A stretch of DNA of 64,000 nt from Leclercia adecarboxylata (GTDB taxonomy: Bacteria; Pseudomonadota; Gammaproteobacteria; Enterobacterales; Enterobacteriaceae): assembly GCF_006171285.1 (NCBI RefSeq), contig NZ_CP040889.1, positions 1,674,001 to 1,738,000 of the forward strand, written 5' to 3'. A model generated the notes under the pieces. It saw only the letters and a program-made list of their open reading frames with translations. It was not told the origin of the DNA and did no database searches. Positions 1-9,387 of the stretch are shown one piece after another. The position numbers were made by a program, and so were the translations under genes. The first letter of the stretch is position 1. Every line of letters begins with the position of its first letter.

Positions 1-451
1 GCGTTCCCGGCCCGAATCCGGGCAGCAGGCGTAGTGCCGTCTCCAGCGCCGCAAGCGCCGGTAAGGTAGTGGCGTATCCGTGGAGCGAGAGCGTGGACTG
101 CTTAAAGCGAAGCTGCGCCAGCCATGCCTGCTCCGGCAGGGCGTGGGCCAGGGCGATCAGTTCCGCCTGCCAGGCCTCCGTGCTGGCTTTTTGCCGCGCC
201 CAGCGCTGGCGTTGCTGGCGCTGAACAACACGCGCCGCCCACTGCTTTTGCCGCTGCTCCAGCGCCTGTCGCAGCGCCAGATCGCTGGCCTGCCTATGGG
301 CGTAAACATCCGTCTGCAGAGATGAGCTGGCCCGAAGGGCCGTCCAGAGCACCAGCGTTAAGAGCAGCGAGCCGGTAAACAGCAGGCCCCAGAAGCGCAG
401 GCAGTGGCGTTTTTGTTGCTGACGCCACGGCAGCAGGTTTGCGGTCCTCAT
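1..451 (-). CDS. hofN: HofN, DNA-utilisation / type IV pilus-like assembly protein (partial, C-terminus beyond window)
   Basis: The minus-strand frame is open from an ATG at 451 to the left edge, about 150 codons. It begins MRTANLLPWRQQQKRHCLRF, like E. coli HofN, a PilN-type inner-membrane protein. One hydrophobic segment at about residues 20-35 is followed by a Gln/Arg-rich, probably coiled region. The start ATG overlaps the hofM stop (ATGA, 448-451), so translation is probably coupled. In E. coli the hofMNOPQ genes are PilMNOPQ homologues needed for use of DNA as a nutrient; that role is carried over from the family. The rest of the gene and hofOPQ would lie to the left of position 1. Confidence 0.85.
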   Translation of the reverse strand, partial: MRTANLLPWRQQQKRHCLRFWGLLFTGSLLLTLVLWTALRASSSLQTDVYAHRQASDLALRQALEQRQKQWAARVVQRQQRQRWARQKASTEAWQAELIALAHALPEQAWLAQLRFKQSTLSLHGYATTLPALAALETALRLLPGFGPGT

Positions 452-1230
452 ACCGGATAGACTCCCGCCGCCAGCGCCAGCGCGACGCTAAAATCCGCGC
501 CATTTTCAGGCAGCGGCGGCTGCCGGTGGGGTACCACGCACCAGGGATCGAAACTGGCCATATCGCAGCAGGCGATCTCCTCAACCCTGAGCGCCAGCAG
601 CGCGGCCAGCCGTTCGACGTCGGGGGCTTCCGCCAGCCCGCGCCTGCCCCACTGGTGGCGCATCGCCCAGAGCCACTGGTCCCGATCGCGCCAGGCGATA
701 CACTGGGCGGGCGCCTGCACAAAAGGCAGCAGATGCGTCAGCGCTCCGGCATCGGGCGTGATGGTGGTGAGTTGCAGGCGCAGGACCCGGGCCAGCTCCA
801 GAAGCGCGTCGATCTCCTTATTTTGTGCGGCAGTAATCTGAAATGTCTGGCTGAAGGTATCTTCTGCATAGTCAAAACGCAGGGCTTCGGGCGCCATCTC
901 CAGTTCACGGCTCAACGCGGATGCAATCCAGGCCGTCTGCTCGCTGTCGCGCAGGGTCATCGCCGGGCGCGGCAGCGTGCGCTGCAGGGTGCGGGCAGCC
1001 GGAAAGGCGAGAAATATTTGATGCTGATGCGGCAGCGTCTGACGCCATTCGCGCAGGGCCGCAGCCAGTTGTTCGGGCTGAAGAATTTGCCCGTCGTGGA
1101 TAATGCCCTCCGCCAGGGGGAGCTGCCACCAGCGGCGCAGACCCCACCCCGACTTTTCGCGCACCAGCGCGACGGCCAGAACCTTATCCTGTTGAATATG
1201 AACGCCTGTTCGCCATGTTTTAAACGCCAT
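448..1230 (-). CDS. hofM: HofM, PilM-like DNA-utilisation protein
   Basis: 260 codons. The N-terminus reads MAFKTWRTGVHIQQDKVLAV, as in enterobacterial HofM, a PilM-type actin-fold cytoplasmic protein expected to work with membrane-bound HofN. It is the first gene of the hofMN(OPQ) operon and is divergent from mrcA, with 120 bp between the two starts that must hold both promoters. Its TGA stop overlaps the hofN ATG. The length is close to that of E. coli HofM. Function (pilus-like DNA uptake apparatus) is by family; nothing here shows whether the whole apparatus is present. Confidence 0.85.
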   Translation of the reverse strand: MAFKTWRTGVHIQQDKVLAVALVREKSGWGLRRWWQLPLAEGIIHDGQILQPEQLAAALREWRQTLPHQHQIFLAFPAARTLQRTLPRPAMTLRDSEQTAWIASALSRELEMAPEALRFDYAEDTFSQTFQITAAQNKEIDALLELARVLRLQLTTITPDAGALTHLLPFVQAPAQCIAWRDRDQWLWAMRHQWGRRGLAEAPDVERLAALLALRVEEIACCDMASFDPWCVVPHRQPPLPENGADFSVALALAAGVYPV

Positions 1231-1350
1231 GTTTCACGATCTCCTTATCGTCCCTGGGGATGACGGCTATATCAATGCTACAGGCTTGCCTTTATACTAC
1301 CGCGCGATTGTTTAGAAACTGCCCAGTTCAAACTAAATGGGAAATCTCCA

Positions 1351-3903
1351 GTGAAGTTCGTAAAGTATTTATTGATCCTTGCAGTCTGTTGCATTCTGCT
1401 TGGAGCAGGCTCGATTTTTGGTTTGTACAAATATATTGAGCCGCAACTGCCTGATGTCGCTACGCTTCGTGACGTACGACTTCAGATCCCGATGCAGGTT
1501 TATAGCGCCGATGGCGAGCTGATTGCCCAGTACGGTGAAAAGCGCCGTATCCCGCTGACGCTGAATCAAATTCCGCCAGTCATGGTGAAAGCCTTTATTG
1601 CCACAGAAGACAGCCGCTTTTATGAGCACCACGGCGTTGACCCGGTGGGGATTTTCCGTGCTGCAAGCGTAGCGCTGTTCTCCGGCCATGCTTCGCAGGG
1701 GGCAAGTACCATCACCCAGCAGCTGGCGCGTAACTTCTTCCTGAGCCCTGAAAAAACGCTGATGCGTAAGGTTAAGGAAGTGTTCCTGGCGATCCGCATT
1801 GAGCAGTTGCTGAACAAAGATGAGATCCTTGAGCTTTACCTCAACAAGATCTATCTCGGCTACCGTGCCTATGGCGTGGGCGCGGCGGCGCAGGTCTATT
1901 TCGGTAAATCCATCGAGCAGCTCACCCTGAGTGAGATGGCCACCATCGCCGGTCTGCCGAAGGCGCCTTCCACCTTTAACCCGCTCTACTCGCTGGATCG
2001 CGCTACGGCGCGTCGCAACGTGGTGCTGTCGCGTATGCTGAGCGAGGGCTATATCAGCCAGACCCAGTACGATCAGGCGCGCAACGATGTGATTGACGCC
2101 AACTACCATGCCCCGGAAATTGCCTTCTCCGCGCCGTACCTCAGCGAGATGGTTCGTCAGGAGATGGTTTCCCGCTACGGCGAGCAGGCCTACGAAGATG
2201 GTTACCGCGTTTACACCACCATCAGCCGCAACGTCCAGCAGGGCGCGCAGCAGGCGGTGCGTAACAACGTGATTGATTACGATATGCGTCACGGCTACCG
2301 CGGTCCGTCAAACGTGCTGTGGAAAGTGGGTGAATCGGCGTGGAACAGCAAAAAAATCACCGATACCCTGAAGCCGCTTCCGGGCTACGGGCCGTTCGTG
2401 GCGGCGGTGGTGACCCAGGCCAATCCGCAGGAAGCCACGGCGATGCTCGCCGACGGCACTTCGGTGTCGCTGCGGATGGAAGGGGTGCGCTGGGCGCGTC
2501 CGTATCGCTCTGATACGCAGCAGGGCGTGACGCCGCGTAAAGTGACCGATGCGGTACAGGTAGGTCAGCAAATCTGGGTTCGCCAGGTGAACGACGCCTG
2601 GTGGCTGGGGCAGATCCCGGACGTTAACTCGGCGCTGGTCTCCATCGATCCGCATAACGGCGCGGTGCTCGCGCTGGTTGGCGGCTTCGACTTTAACCAG
2701 AGCAAATTTAACCGTGCCACTCAGGCGCTGCGTCAGGTCGGTTCCAATATCAAACCCTTCCTCTACACCGCGGCAATGGATAAGGGTCTGACCCTCGCCA
2801 GTATCCTCAATGACGTGCCGATCTCCCGCTGGGATGCCGGGGCCGGTTCCGACTGGCGTCCGAAAAACTCACCCGCAGAGTACGCCGGTCCGATTCGCCT
2901 GCGTCAGGGGCTGGGACAGTCGAAAAACGTGGTGATGGTGCGCGCCATGCGTGCCATGGGCGTCGATTATGCGGCGGAATATCTGCAGCGCTTCGGCTTC
3001 CCGGCGCAAAATATCGTGCATACCGAGTCGCTGGCGCTGGGCTCCGCCTCCTTTACCCCGCTGCAGGTCGCGCGCGGCTATGCGGTGATGGCCAACGGCG
3101 GCTTCCTGGTCGATCCGTTCTTCATCAGCAAAATCGAGAACGATCAGGGCGGTGTCCTGTTTGACGCCCGACCGAAAATCGCCTGCGCAGAGTGTGATAT
3201 TCCGGTGATCTACGGTGACACGCCTAAGTCAGAGGCGCTGAACAACCAGGACATGGAAGATGTCGCGATTTCTCAGGAGCAGCAGAATGCGGCGGTGCCG
3301 ATGCCGCAGCTCCAGCAGGCGAACCAGGCGCTGGTTGCCCAGACCGGTGCTCAGGAGTATGCCCCGCACGTGATTAACACCCCGCTGGCGTTCCTGATCA
3401 AAAGCGCGCTGAACAGCAACATCTTTGGTGAACCAGGCTGGCAGGGCACGGGCTGGCGTGCCGGTCGTGATTTGCAGCGCAAGGACATCGGCGGCAAAAC
3501 CGGGACCACCAACAGCTCGAAAGATGCCTGGTTCTCGGGTTACGGTCCGGGTGCGGTAACGTCGGTGTGGATCGGCTTTGACGATCACCGTCGTGATTTA
3601 GGCCGTACCACGGCGTCCGGAGCGATTAAAGATCAGATTTCCGGTTACGAAGGCGGAGCCAAAAGCGCTCAGCCGGCGTGGGATGCCTTTATGAAAGTCG
3701 TTCTTGATGGCGTACCGGAACAGCCGCTCACGCCACCGCCGGGTATCGTCACGGTCAATATCGATCGCAGCAGCGGTCAGCTGGCTAACGGCGGTAACAG
3801 TCGTGAAGAGTATTTCATCGAAGGCACGCAGCCAACGCATCAGGTGGTGCATGAGGTGGGTACAACCTTGATTGATAACGGCGAAACGCAGGAGCTCTTC
3901 TGA
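1351..3903 (+). CDS. mrcA: Penicillin-binding protein 1A (bifunctional peptidoglycan glycosyltransferase/transpeptidase)
   Basis: 850 residues, starting at a GTG as in E. coli. A membrane anchor at residues 4-26 is followed by a GT51 glycosyltransferase domain: catalytic Glu86 in TEDSRFYEHHG, then GASTITQQLARNFFL and RKVKEVFLAIRIEQ. The transpeptidase domain has all three motifs: Ser465-Asn-Ile-Lys, Ser524-Lys-Asn and Lys716-Thr-Gly. The enzyme polymerises lipid II and crosslinks the stem peptides at the periplasmic face of the inner membrane, and is a beta-lactam target. It stands alone: hofM diverges upstream and nudE converges downstream behind a shared hairpin. The full E. coli length is kept and no motif is damaged. 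Confidence 0.97.
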   Translation: MKFVKYLLILAVCCILLGAGSIFGLYKYIEPQLPDVATLRDVRLQIPMQVYSADGELIAQYGEKRRIPLTLNQIPPVMVKAFIATEDSRFYEHHGVDPVGIFRAASVALFSGHASQGASTITQQLARNFFLSPEKTLMRKVKEVFLAIRIEQLLNKDEILELYLNKIYLGYRAYGVGAAAQVYFGKSIEQLTLSEMATIAGLPKAPSTFNPLYSLDRATARRNVVLSRMLSEGYISQTQYDQARNDVIDANYHAPEIAFSAPYLSEMVRQEMVSRYGEQAYEDGYRVYTTISRNVQQGAQQAVRNNVIDYDMRHGYRGPSNVLWKVGESAWNSKKITDTLKPLPGYGPFVAAVVTQANPQEATAMLADGTSVSLRMEGVRWARPYRSDTQQGVTPRKVTDAVQVGQQIWVRQVNDAWWLGQIPDVNSALVSIDPHNGAVLALVGGFDFNQSKFNRATQALRQVGSNIKPFLYTAAMDKGLTLASILNDVPISRWDAGAGSDWRPKNSPAEYAGPIRLRQGLGQSKNVVMVRAMRAMGVDYAAEYLQRFGFPAQNIVHTESLALGSASFTPLQVARGYAVMANGGFLVDPFFISKIENDQGGVLFDARPKIACAECDIPVIYGDTPKSEALNNQDMEDVAISQEQQNAAVPMPQLQQANQALVAQTGAQEYAPHVINTPLAFLIKSALNSNIFGEPGWQGTGWRAGRDLQRKDIGGKTGTTNSSKDAWFSGYGPGAVTSVWIGFDDHRRDLGRTTASGAIKDQISGYEGGAKSAQPAWDAFMKVVLDGVPEQPLTPPPGIVTVNIDRSSGQLANGGNSREEYFIEGTQPTHQVVHEVGTTLIDNGETQELF

Positions 3904-3910
3904 TACATCT

Positions 3911-3940
3911 TCCCCCTTTCCCTGTGGAGAGGGGGATTTT
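3911..3940. terminator. Bidirectional terminator between mrcA and nudE
   Basis: A TCCCCCT...AGGGGGA stem-loop is followed by TTTT on the plus strand, between the convergent stops of mrcA (3903) and nudE (3944). Confidence 0.6.
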
Positions 3941-3943
3941 CCG

Positions 3944-4504
3944 CTACAGCCTTCCCTGTCCTTTCAGCCATTCACGCACCAGGAACAGCGCGCTTACGTT
4001 CCGGGCTTCGTTAAAATCAGGCTCTTCCAGCAGATCCATCAGATGCGCCAGCGGCCAGCGTACCTGCGGCAGCGGTTCCGGTTCATCCCCTTCCAGCGAC
4101 TCAGGGTAGAGATCTTCCGCCAGCACGATATTCATTTTGCTGGAGAAATAAGACGGTGCCATGCTGAGCTTTTTCAGGAAAGTGAGCTCTTTCGCACCAA
4201 AACCGACCTCTTCTTTCAGCTCACGGTTTGCGGCTTCATAAACCGACTCGCCGGGATCGATAAGTCCCTTTGAAAAGCCCAGCTCGTAAGATTCCGTTCC
4301 CACCGCGTATTCGCGGATTAAAATCAGGTGCTCGTCGACAATAGGCACAATCATGACGGCTTCGCGCGTGGAGGGACGCATACGCTCGTAGACGCGGCGC
4401 ACGCCGTTACTAAACTCCAGGTCCACGCTCTCAACGTTAAACAGGCGCGATTTGGCGACGGTTTCAACATTCAGGATGGTGGGCTTTTGTAAGGGTTTGC
4501 TCAT
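3944..4504 (-). CDS. nudE: ADP compounds hydrolase NudE (Nudix family)
   Basis: 186 residues. The Nudix box (G-x5-E-x7-REL-x-EE-x-G) is visible: GLIDPGE at about residues 80-86, followed by RELKEEVGF, giving the Mg-binding glutamates. NudE hydrolyses ADP-ribose, NADH and diadenosine polyphosphates, releasing AMP, and is cytoplasmic. It is monocistronic, convergent with mrcA and divergent from igaA, the same neighbourhood as in E. coli. A TTGACA-type promoter lies about 40 bp upstream of the start. Confidence 0.95.
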   Translation of the reverse strand: MSKPLQKPTILNVETVAKSRLFNVESVDLEFSNGVRRVYERMRPSTREAVMIVPIVDEHLILIREYAVGTESYELGFSKGLIDPGESVYEAANRELKEEVGFGAKELTFLKKLSMAPSYFSSKMNIVLAEDLYPESLEGDEPEPLPQVRWPLAHLMDLLEEPDFNEARNVSALFLVREWLKGQGRL

Positions 4505-4826
4505 TTTGACGGGTCTTTGCTGGGTGAACTGGCGTCATTGTGCGATATGCCGCACGGTTTCGGCAATGTCAATCGCGCTTTATTTACATTATTGCAACTT
4601 TATGAGATTCATTCCTCATTTCAAGTCAAAAGTCAATAGGTTGAAATTGTTCCAGGAATTTGCTGATATTCCGCCACGGTTGCCTTTGCTATCATCTGCG
4701 ATCACTGGGATGCGCTTCAAATTGCTCAAGTTCAACGCCTTACATGCCGATAGCCAACCACAGACACGCATTCACTGTTAAGGTGCTACTGACTACACCT
4801 GTAAGAAAAAGTAAGATGGGGAAAGC
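4505..4826. other. nudE-igaA divergent intergenic region
   Basis: 322 bp with no convincing gene. The nudE promoter candidate lies at its left. The right part, AT-richer than the flanks, should carry the igaA promoter, but I could not pick a clear -35/-10 pair there. Confidence 0.5.
4544..4572 (-). promoter_or_regulatory. Candidate nudE promoter
   Basis: Read on the minus strand: a consensus -35 TTGACA (4567-4572), a 17-bp spacer, and a weak -10 CATATC (4544-4549). It ends 40 bp before the nudE start codon. Confidence 0.5.
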
Positions 4827-6962
4827 ATGAGCACCATTTTGATTGTCATCGCTGCTATGCTGGCCTGCGCATTCATTGCAGGGTGGTTGTACAGACGTCG
4901 GGCGCAGCATCGATATCGCCTGCCTTATCTCAATGCCTTTACCGGGGCGAGCACACGCAAACTCACCGCAGAAGAGCGCAGCGCGATCGAGCAATATCTC
5001 GAGTCGTTTAACCGTATCCAGCAGACACCTGCAACAGGTGCCAGCGCCGCGCCAGTATCGTTAAGCCTGAATGCCCAGAGCAATACCGTGCACAGCCTGA
5101 CGCGCTCCATTACCCGCTACGGTATTACCACCGACGATCCCAATAAATGGCGCTACTACCTCGACTCCGTCGAAGTGCATCTGCCGCCGTTCTGGGAACA
5201 GTACATCAACGATGAAAACAGTGTTGAGCTGATCCACACCGACTCTATCCCGCTGGTGATTGCCCTGAACGGCCACTCCATCGCCGAGTATGTTCAGGAA
5301 GCCCCGCACCTGGCACTGGAACATGTCAGCTCAACCCAGGCCTCGATTCGTGGCGAAGAGACCGAGCAGATTGAGCTGCTGAACATTCGCCAGGAGACCC
5401 ACGAAGAGTACGCTCTCAGTCGCCCGGACGGCATTCGTGAAGCGCTGCTGATTGTCGCCGCCTTCCTGCTGTTCTTCTTCTGCCTGATGAGCCCGGATGT
5501 CTTTGCCCCCTGGCTTGCCGGTGGCGGCGTGCTGCTGCTGGCGGCGGGCTTATGGGGACTCTTCGCCCCACCGGCGAAAAACGCCCTGCGTGAGATCCAC
5601 TGCCTGCGCGGGACGCCAAAGCGCTGGGGTCTGTTTGGCGAGAACGATCAGGACCACGTCAATAATATCTCGATGGGCATTATTGACCTGATCTACCCGC
5701 GCCACTGGCAGCCGTGGCTGGCCCAGGATTTAGGGCAAAAGACCGACGTTGATATCTATCTGGACCGCCACGTGGTGCGCCAGGGGCGCTATTTATCCCT
5801 GCATGACGAGGTGAAGAACTTCCCGCTGCAGCACTGGCTGCGCAGCACGGTAATTGCGGTTGGCGCAGGGCTCGTACTGGCGATGCTTGTTCTCCTCGTG
5901 CCGCTGGATATGCCGATCAAATTTACCCTCTCATGGATCAAGGGCGCCCAGACCATCGAGGCAACCAGCGTCGATCAGCTTGAAAACGCCGGGGTGCGCA
6001 TCGGTGATACCCTGCATCTGCAGGGCACCGGGATGTGTAATATCCACGCGGCGGGCAACTGGAACGCGCGCCAGAGCTCGCCTTTTGCACCTTTTGACTG
6101 CTCGCAGCTGATCTGGAATGACGCGGCCCCGCTGCCGCTGCCTGAATCGGATACCGTTAACAAAGCCACGGCGCTGACTCAGGCCCTGAGCCGCCAGCTC
6201 CATCCTAAACCGGAAGATGAGACGCGCGTCAGCCCGGCATTACGCTCCGCCATTCAGAAATCGGGCATGATCCTGCTGGATGATTTTGGCGATATCGTCC
6301 TGAAAACCCAGGATCTGTGCGCAGAGGCGGACGAATGCGTCAGGCTGAAGAACGCCCTGGTGAATCTCGGTAACAGCAAGGACTGGGAAGCGCTGGTCAA
6401 GCGCGCTACCGCTGGCCGTCTTGATGGCGTTAACGTCCTGCTGCGTCCGGTGAGCGCCGAGTCGCTGGAAAACCTGGTCGCCACCTCTACCGCGCCGTTC
6501 GTGATGCGCGAAACCTCCCGTGCCGCACAGGCCCTTAACAGCCCGGCGCCCGGCGGCTTTGTGATTGTCAGCGATGAGGGCAGCGATCTGGTCGATCAGC
6601 CTTATCCGCCGGTAGCGCTGTACGACTACCCGGCCCAGGAGCAGTGGGGTGAGTTTCAGCGGCTGGCGCAGATGCTGATGCGCACGCCGTTCAGCGCGGA
6701 AGGGATTGTGACCAACATCTTTACCGATGCCAACGGCACCCGCCATATCGAACTGCACCGCATACCGGATAGCGCCGCTTTATGGCGCTACATCGCCACC
6801 TCACTGCTGATGCTGGCGATGGTGCTGTGCATTATCTGGAACGGCGTGATGGCCCTGCGCCGCTACCAGCGCTCGCGCACCCGCCTGGCCGAGATCCAGC
6901 AGTACTACGAAAATTGCCTCAATCCGAAGCTGATCCCCACCCCTGAGAGCCTGATCGGATAA
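4827..6962 (+). CDS. igaA: IgaA/YrfF/MucM, inner-membrane repressor of the Rcs phosphorelay
   Basis: 711 residues, as expected for the IgaA/UmoB family. Hydrophobic segments lie at about residues 3-20, two close together at about 205-245, one at about 340-360 and one near 650-672. They separate two cytoplasmic regions from a large periplasmic domain (about 360-650) that contains cysteines. IgaA holds the Rcs envelope-stress phosphorelay off by contacting RcsD and sensing RcsF; it is essential in Salmonella when Rcs is intact. The start ATG follows GGGGAAAGC. A 10-bp hairpin separates it from yrfG. The product is clear from order and sequence; the exact topology is my estimate. Confidence 0.95.
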   Translation: MSTILIVIAAMLACAFIAGWLYRRRAQHRYRLPYLNAFTGASTRKLTAEERSAIEQYLESFNRIQQTPATGASAAPVSLSLNAQSNTVHSLTRSITRYGITTDDPNKWRYYLDSVEVHLPPFWEQYINDENSVELIHTDSIPLVIALNGHSIAEYVQEAPHLALEHVSSTQASIRGEETEQIELLNIRQETHEEYALSRPDGIREALLIVAAFLLFFFCLMSPDVFAPWLAGGGVLLLAAGLWGLFAPPAKNALREIHCLRGTPKRWGLFGENDQDHVNNISMGIIDLIYPRHWQPWLAQDLGQKTDVDIYLDRHVVRQGRYLSLHDEVKNFPLQHWLRSTVIAVGAGLVLAMLVLLVPLDMPIKFTLSWIKGAQTIEATSVDQLENAGVRIGDTLHLQGTGMCNIHAAGNWNARQSSPFAPFDCSQLIWNDAAPLPLPESDTVNKATALTQALSRQLHPKPEDETRVSPALRSAIQKSGMILLDDFGDIVLKTQDLCAEADECVRLKNALVNLGNSKDWEALVKRATAGRLDGVNVLLRPVSAESLENLVATSTAPFVMRETSRAAQALNSPAPGGFVIVSDEGSDLVDQPYPPVALYDYPAQEQWGEFQRLAQMLMRTPFSAEGIVTNIFTDANGTRHIELHRIPDSAALWRYIATSLLMLAMVLCIIWNGVMALRRYQRSRTRLAEIQQYYENCLNPKLIPTPESLIG

Positions 6963-6967
6963 CTTCT

Positions 6968-7004
6968 GTGCGCGACAAGATATGCTACCCTGTCGCGCAC
7001 GTTT
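6968..7004 (+). terminator. Hairpin between igaA and yrfG
   Basis: A perfect 10-bp stem GTGCGCGACA (6968-6977) / TGTCGCGCAC (6991-7000) is followed by GTTTCTT. It may terminate igaA transcripts or act as a processing or attenuation site before yrfG, which starts 26 bp further on. Confidence 0.5.
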
Positions 7005-7025
7005 CTTCTGGCTGGAGTATTCCCC

Positions 7026-7709
7026 ATGCATCTTGATATCGCCTGGCAGGACGTTGATACCGTCCTGCTGGATATGGACGGCACGCTGCTCGATCTCGCG
7101 TTTGATAACTACTTCTGGCAAAAACTGGTGCCGGAGACCTACGGCGAGCAGCAAGGGATCACCCCGCTGGAGGCGCAGGAATTCATACGCCAGCAATATA
7201 CCGCCGTACAACATACGCTAAACTGGTACTGCCTGGACTACTGGAGCGAACGCCTCGGACTGGATATTTGCGCGATGACTACCGCTCAGGGCGTGCGCGC
7301 CGTACTGCGTGAAGATACTGTTCCCTTTCTGGACGCGCTCAAAGCCAGCGGTAAGCGGCGCATTCTGTTGACCAACGCGCACCCACATAATCTGGCGGTG
7401 AAGCTGGAACATACCGGACTGGGTTCACACCTTGATTTATTACTTTCCACCCACACATTTGGTTATCCGAAAGAGGATCAGCGACTGTGGCAGGCGGTGG
7501 CAGAAGAGACCGGCCTGCAGCCAGAGAGAACGTTGTTCATTGATGACAGCGAACCCATTCTGGATGCGGCGGCAAAATTTGGCATTCGTTATTGCCTTGG
7601 CGTGACCAATCCTGATTCTGGCCTGGCTGAAAAAAGCTATCTTCGCCATCCGGGGATGAACGACTATCGCCGGATGATCCCCTCACTCACCGTGAAGGAG
7701 AAGCCATGA
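7026..7709 (+). CDS. yrfG: HAD-family GMP/IMP nucleotidase YrfG
   Basis: 227 residues. HAD motif I is DMDGT (Asp17 and Asp19 region), motif II is LLTNAH, and motifs III/IV lie around GYPKED and FIDDSEPILDAA. E. coli YrfG is a cytoplasmic phosphatase preferring GMP and IMP. It overlaps hslR by ATGA (7706-7709), so the two are probably translationally coupled and co-transcribed with hslO. Mechanism by family: nucleophilic Asp with a phospho-aspartyl intermediate. Confidence 0.93.
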   Translation: MHLDIAWQDVDTVLLDMDGTLLDLAFDNYFWQKLVPETYGEQQGITPLEAQEFIRQQYTAVQHTLNWYCLDYWSERLGLDICAMTTAQGVRAVLREDTVPFLDALKASGKRRILLTNAHPHNLAVKLEHTGLGSHLDLLLSTHTFGYPKEDQRLWQAVAEETGLQPERTLFIDDSEPILDAAAKFGIRYCLGVTNPDSGLAEKSYLRHPGMNDYRRMIPSLTVKEKP

Positions 7710-8107
7710 AAGAGAAACCCTCCGAAGGGGTAAGACTGGATAAATGGCTGTGGGCTGCCCGCTTTTACAAAACGCGCGCCCTCGCCCGCGAAATGATTGA
7801 AGGCGGCAAGGTGCATTACAACGGGCAGCGCAGCAAACCGAGCAAGCTCGTGGAGCTGAACGCCACCCTGACGCTGCGTCAGGGCAATGACGAACGAACG
7901 GTGATCGTAAAAAACGTCACCGAACAGCGTCGCCCGGCAGCGGAAGCCAGCACCCTGTACGAAGAGACGGCAGAAAGCGTTGAAAAACGCGAGAAGATGG
8001 CCCAGGCGCGCAAGCTTAATGCCCTGACCATGCCGCATCCCGACAGGCGACCGGACAAGAAAGAGCGTCGCGATCTGATTAAATTTAAAAATGGCGAGAA
8101 TGAGTGA
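7706..8107 (+). CDS. hslR: Heat shock protein 15, S4-domain RNA-binding ribosome rescue factor
   Basis: 133 residues. An S4 RNA-binding domain occupies the N-terminal half ([20 protein letters not shown], then the GGKVHYNGQ turn), followed by a basic C-terminal tail. Hsp15 binds 50S subunits that still carry nascent-chain tRNA, helping recycle stalled subunits after heat shock. It sits between yrfG (ATGA overlap) and hslO, as in E. coli, where hslR and hslO are heat-shock induced. No sigma-32 promoter could be assigned in this window. Confidence 0.95.
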   Translation: MKEKPSEGVRLDKWLWAARFYKTRALAREMIEGGKVHYNGQRSKPSKLVELNATLTLRQGNDERTVIVKNVTEQRRPAAEASTLYEETAESVEKREKMAQARKLNALTMPHPDRRPDKKERRDLIKFKNGENE

Positions 8108-8124
8108 TTCTTGCCGAACGAGAG

Positions 8125-9009
8125 ATGACTATGGCCCAACACGACCAATTACACCGCTATCTGTTTGAACAATTTGCCGTTCGCGGCGAGCTGGTTACGG
8201 TATCCGAAACCTGGAAACAGATCCTGGAAAACCACAACTATCCGCTGCCGGTTAAGACCGTGCTGGGTGAGCTGCTGGTCGCCACCAGCCTGCTGACTGC
8301 GACCCTGAAATTTGCCGGTGACATCACCGTGCAGCTGCAGGGTGATGGCCCGATGAGCCTGGCGGTGATCAACGGCAACAACCAGCAGCAGATGCGCGGC
8401 GTGGCGCGCGTTCAGGGCGACGTCCCGGAAAATGCCGATCTGAAAACGCTGGTCGGCAACGGCTATCTGGTGATCACCATCTCCCCGGAAGAGGGCGAGC
8501 GCTATCAGGGCGTTGTGGGTCTGGAGGGCGATACCCTGGCGGCCTGTCTGGAAGATTACTTCATGCGTTCCGAACAGCTGCCGACGCGCCTGTTTATCCG
8601 TACCGGCGAAGTCGATGGCCAGCCGGCGGCAGGCGGGATGCTGCTGCAGGTTCTGCCTGCACAGGACGCTCAGACCAATGATTTTGAGCACCTGGCGACC
8701 CTGACCGAAACCATCAAAGCCGAAGAGCTGCTCACCCTGCCGGCGAACGACGTGCTTTGGCGTCTGTACCACGAAGAAGAGGTGACCCTGTACGATCCGC
8801 AGGACGTTGAGTTCAAGTGCACCTGTTCCCGTGAACGCTGTGCGGGTGCCCTGAAAACGCTGCCGGATGAAGAGATCGACAGCATCCTGGCGGAAGATGG
8901 CGAGATCGACATGCACTGCGATTACTGTGGGTCTCACTACGTCTTCAACGCAATGGACATTGCCGAGATCCGCAACAACGCCTCTCCGGCCGATCCTCAG
9001 CTGCACTAA
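8125..9009 (+). CDS. hslO: Hsp33, redox-regulated molecular chaperone
   Basis: 294 residues with the start at ATG 8125 (MTMAQHDQ). ATG 8131 is also possible and has the better-spaced GAGAG. An upstream in-frame GTG at 8104 overlaps the hslR stop but would add an unusual seven-residue tail. The C-terminal redox switch is intact: a Cys-x-Cys pair in KCTCSRERC and a Cys-x-x-Cys pair in HCDYCGSH bind zinc when reduced. Oxidation with heat unfolds this region and activates the holdase. It is the last gene of yrfG-hslR-hslO and is followed by a hairpin. Confidence 0.95.
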   Translation: MTMAQHDQLHRYLFEQFAVRGELVTVSETWKQILENHNYPLPVKTVLGELLVATSLLTATLKFAGDITVQLQGDGPMSLAVINGNNQQQMRGVARVQGDVPENADLKTLVGNGYLVITISPEEGERYQGVVGLEGDTLAACLEDYFMRSEQLPTRLFIRTGEVDGQPAAGGMLLQVLPAQDAQTNDFEHLATLTETIKAEELLTLPANDVLWRLYHEEEVTLYDPQDVEFKCTCSRERCAGALKTLPDEEIDSILAEDGEIDMHCDYCGSHYVFNAMDIAEIRNNASPADPQLH

Positions 9010-9020
9010 GCCCTGTCGTT

Positions 9021-9044
9021 AACTGCCCTCCTGTGGGGGCAGTT
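9021..9044 (+). terminator. Terminator-like hairpin after hslO
   Basis: Stem AACTGCCC (9021-9028) / GGGCAGTT (9037-9044), with only a weak T-rich tail (GACCTTCTT). Confidence 0.5.
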
Positions 9045-9251
9045 GACCTTCTTCCCTTTCCCGCTACTCTTTAATTTCATTCACTATTCCTCCTCCCCCT
9101 GCTGAATCGTTACCAGTCATGTAAGGCTTTCGTAATTTTCTTTCATGTATGCGCTTACATTCACATTCTCGTAGTTAAATTTACCGCCCATTAACCTTTT
9201 AAGAACATTTTCCCCAACCGAAAAGTGATTCCTGCCATAATCTGCTCCGCG

Positions 9252-9267
9252 AGTGACAGGAGTCACA
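9252..9267 (+). promoter_or_regulatory. Candidate CRP site upstream of pckA
   Basis: AGTGA-CAGGAG-TCACA matches TGTGA-N6-TCACA at nine of ten conserved positions. pckA is known to be catabolite-controlled in E. coli, which makes the site plausible. It is centred about 128 bp before the start codon. Confidence 0.6.
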
Positions 9268-9387
9268 GCGTTTTCCGTCATTAAGGGTTTTTGTCCAGAT
9301 ACGCAAATCTATGAGCCCGGTCGCGGTTAACATTCGAAGAAAAACCCTACAATTTCAGGCAGTATAAATTGGCTAAGGAGCAGTGAT

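Larger units (their letters stand above)
9010..9387. other. hslO-pckA intergenic region
   Basis: 378 bp holding the hslO hairpin, a CRP-like site and the pckA leader. The pckA start codon is preceded by a good ribosome-binding site (AAGGAG). No further gene is seen. Confidence 0.7.

Noticed and set aside
439..1263. Plus-strand 274-codon frame opposite hofM
   Set aside because: hofM on the minus strand matches its family, length and operon coupling; the other frame has no recognisable content.
8104..8124. GTG at 8104 as hslO start
   Set aside because: It would overlap the hslR stop but adds seven residues not typical of Hsp33; ATG 8125 gives the usual N-terminus.
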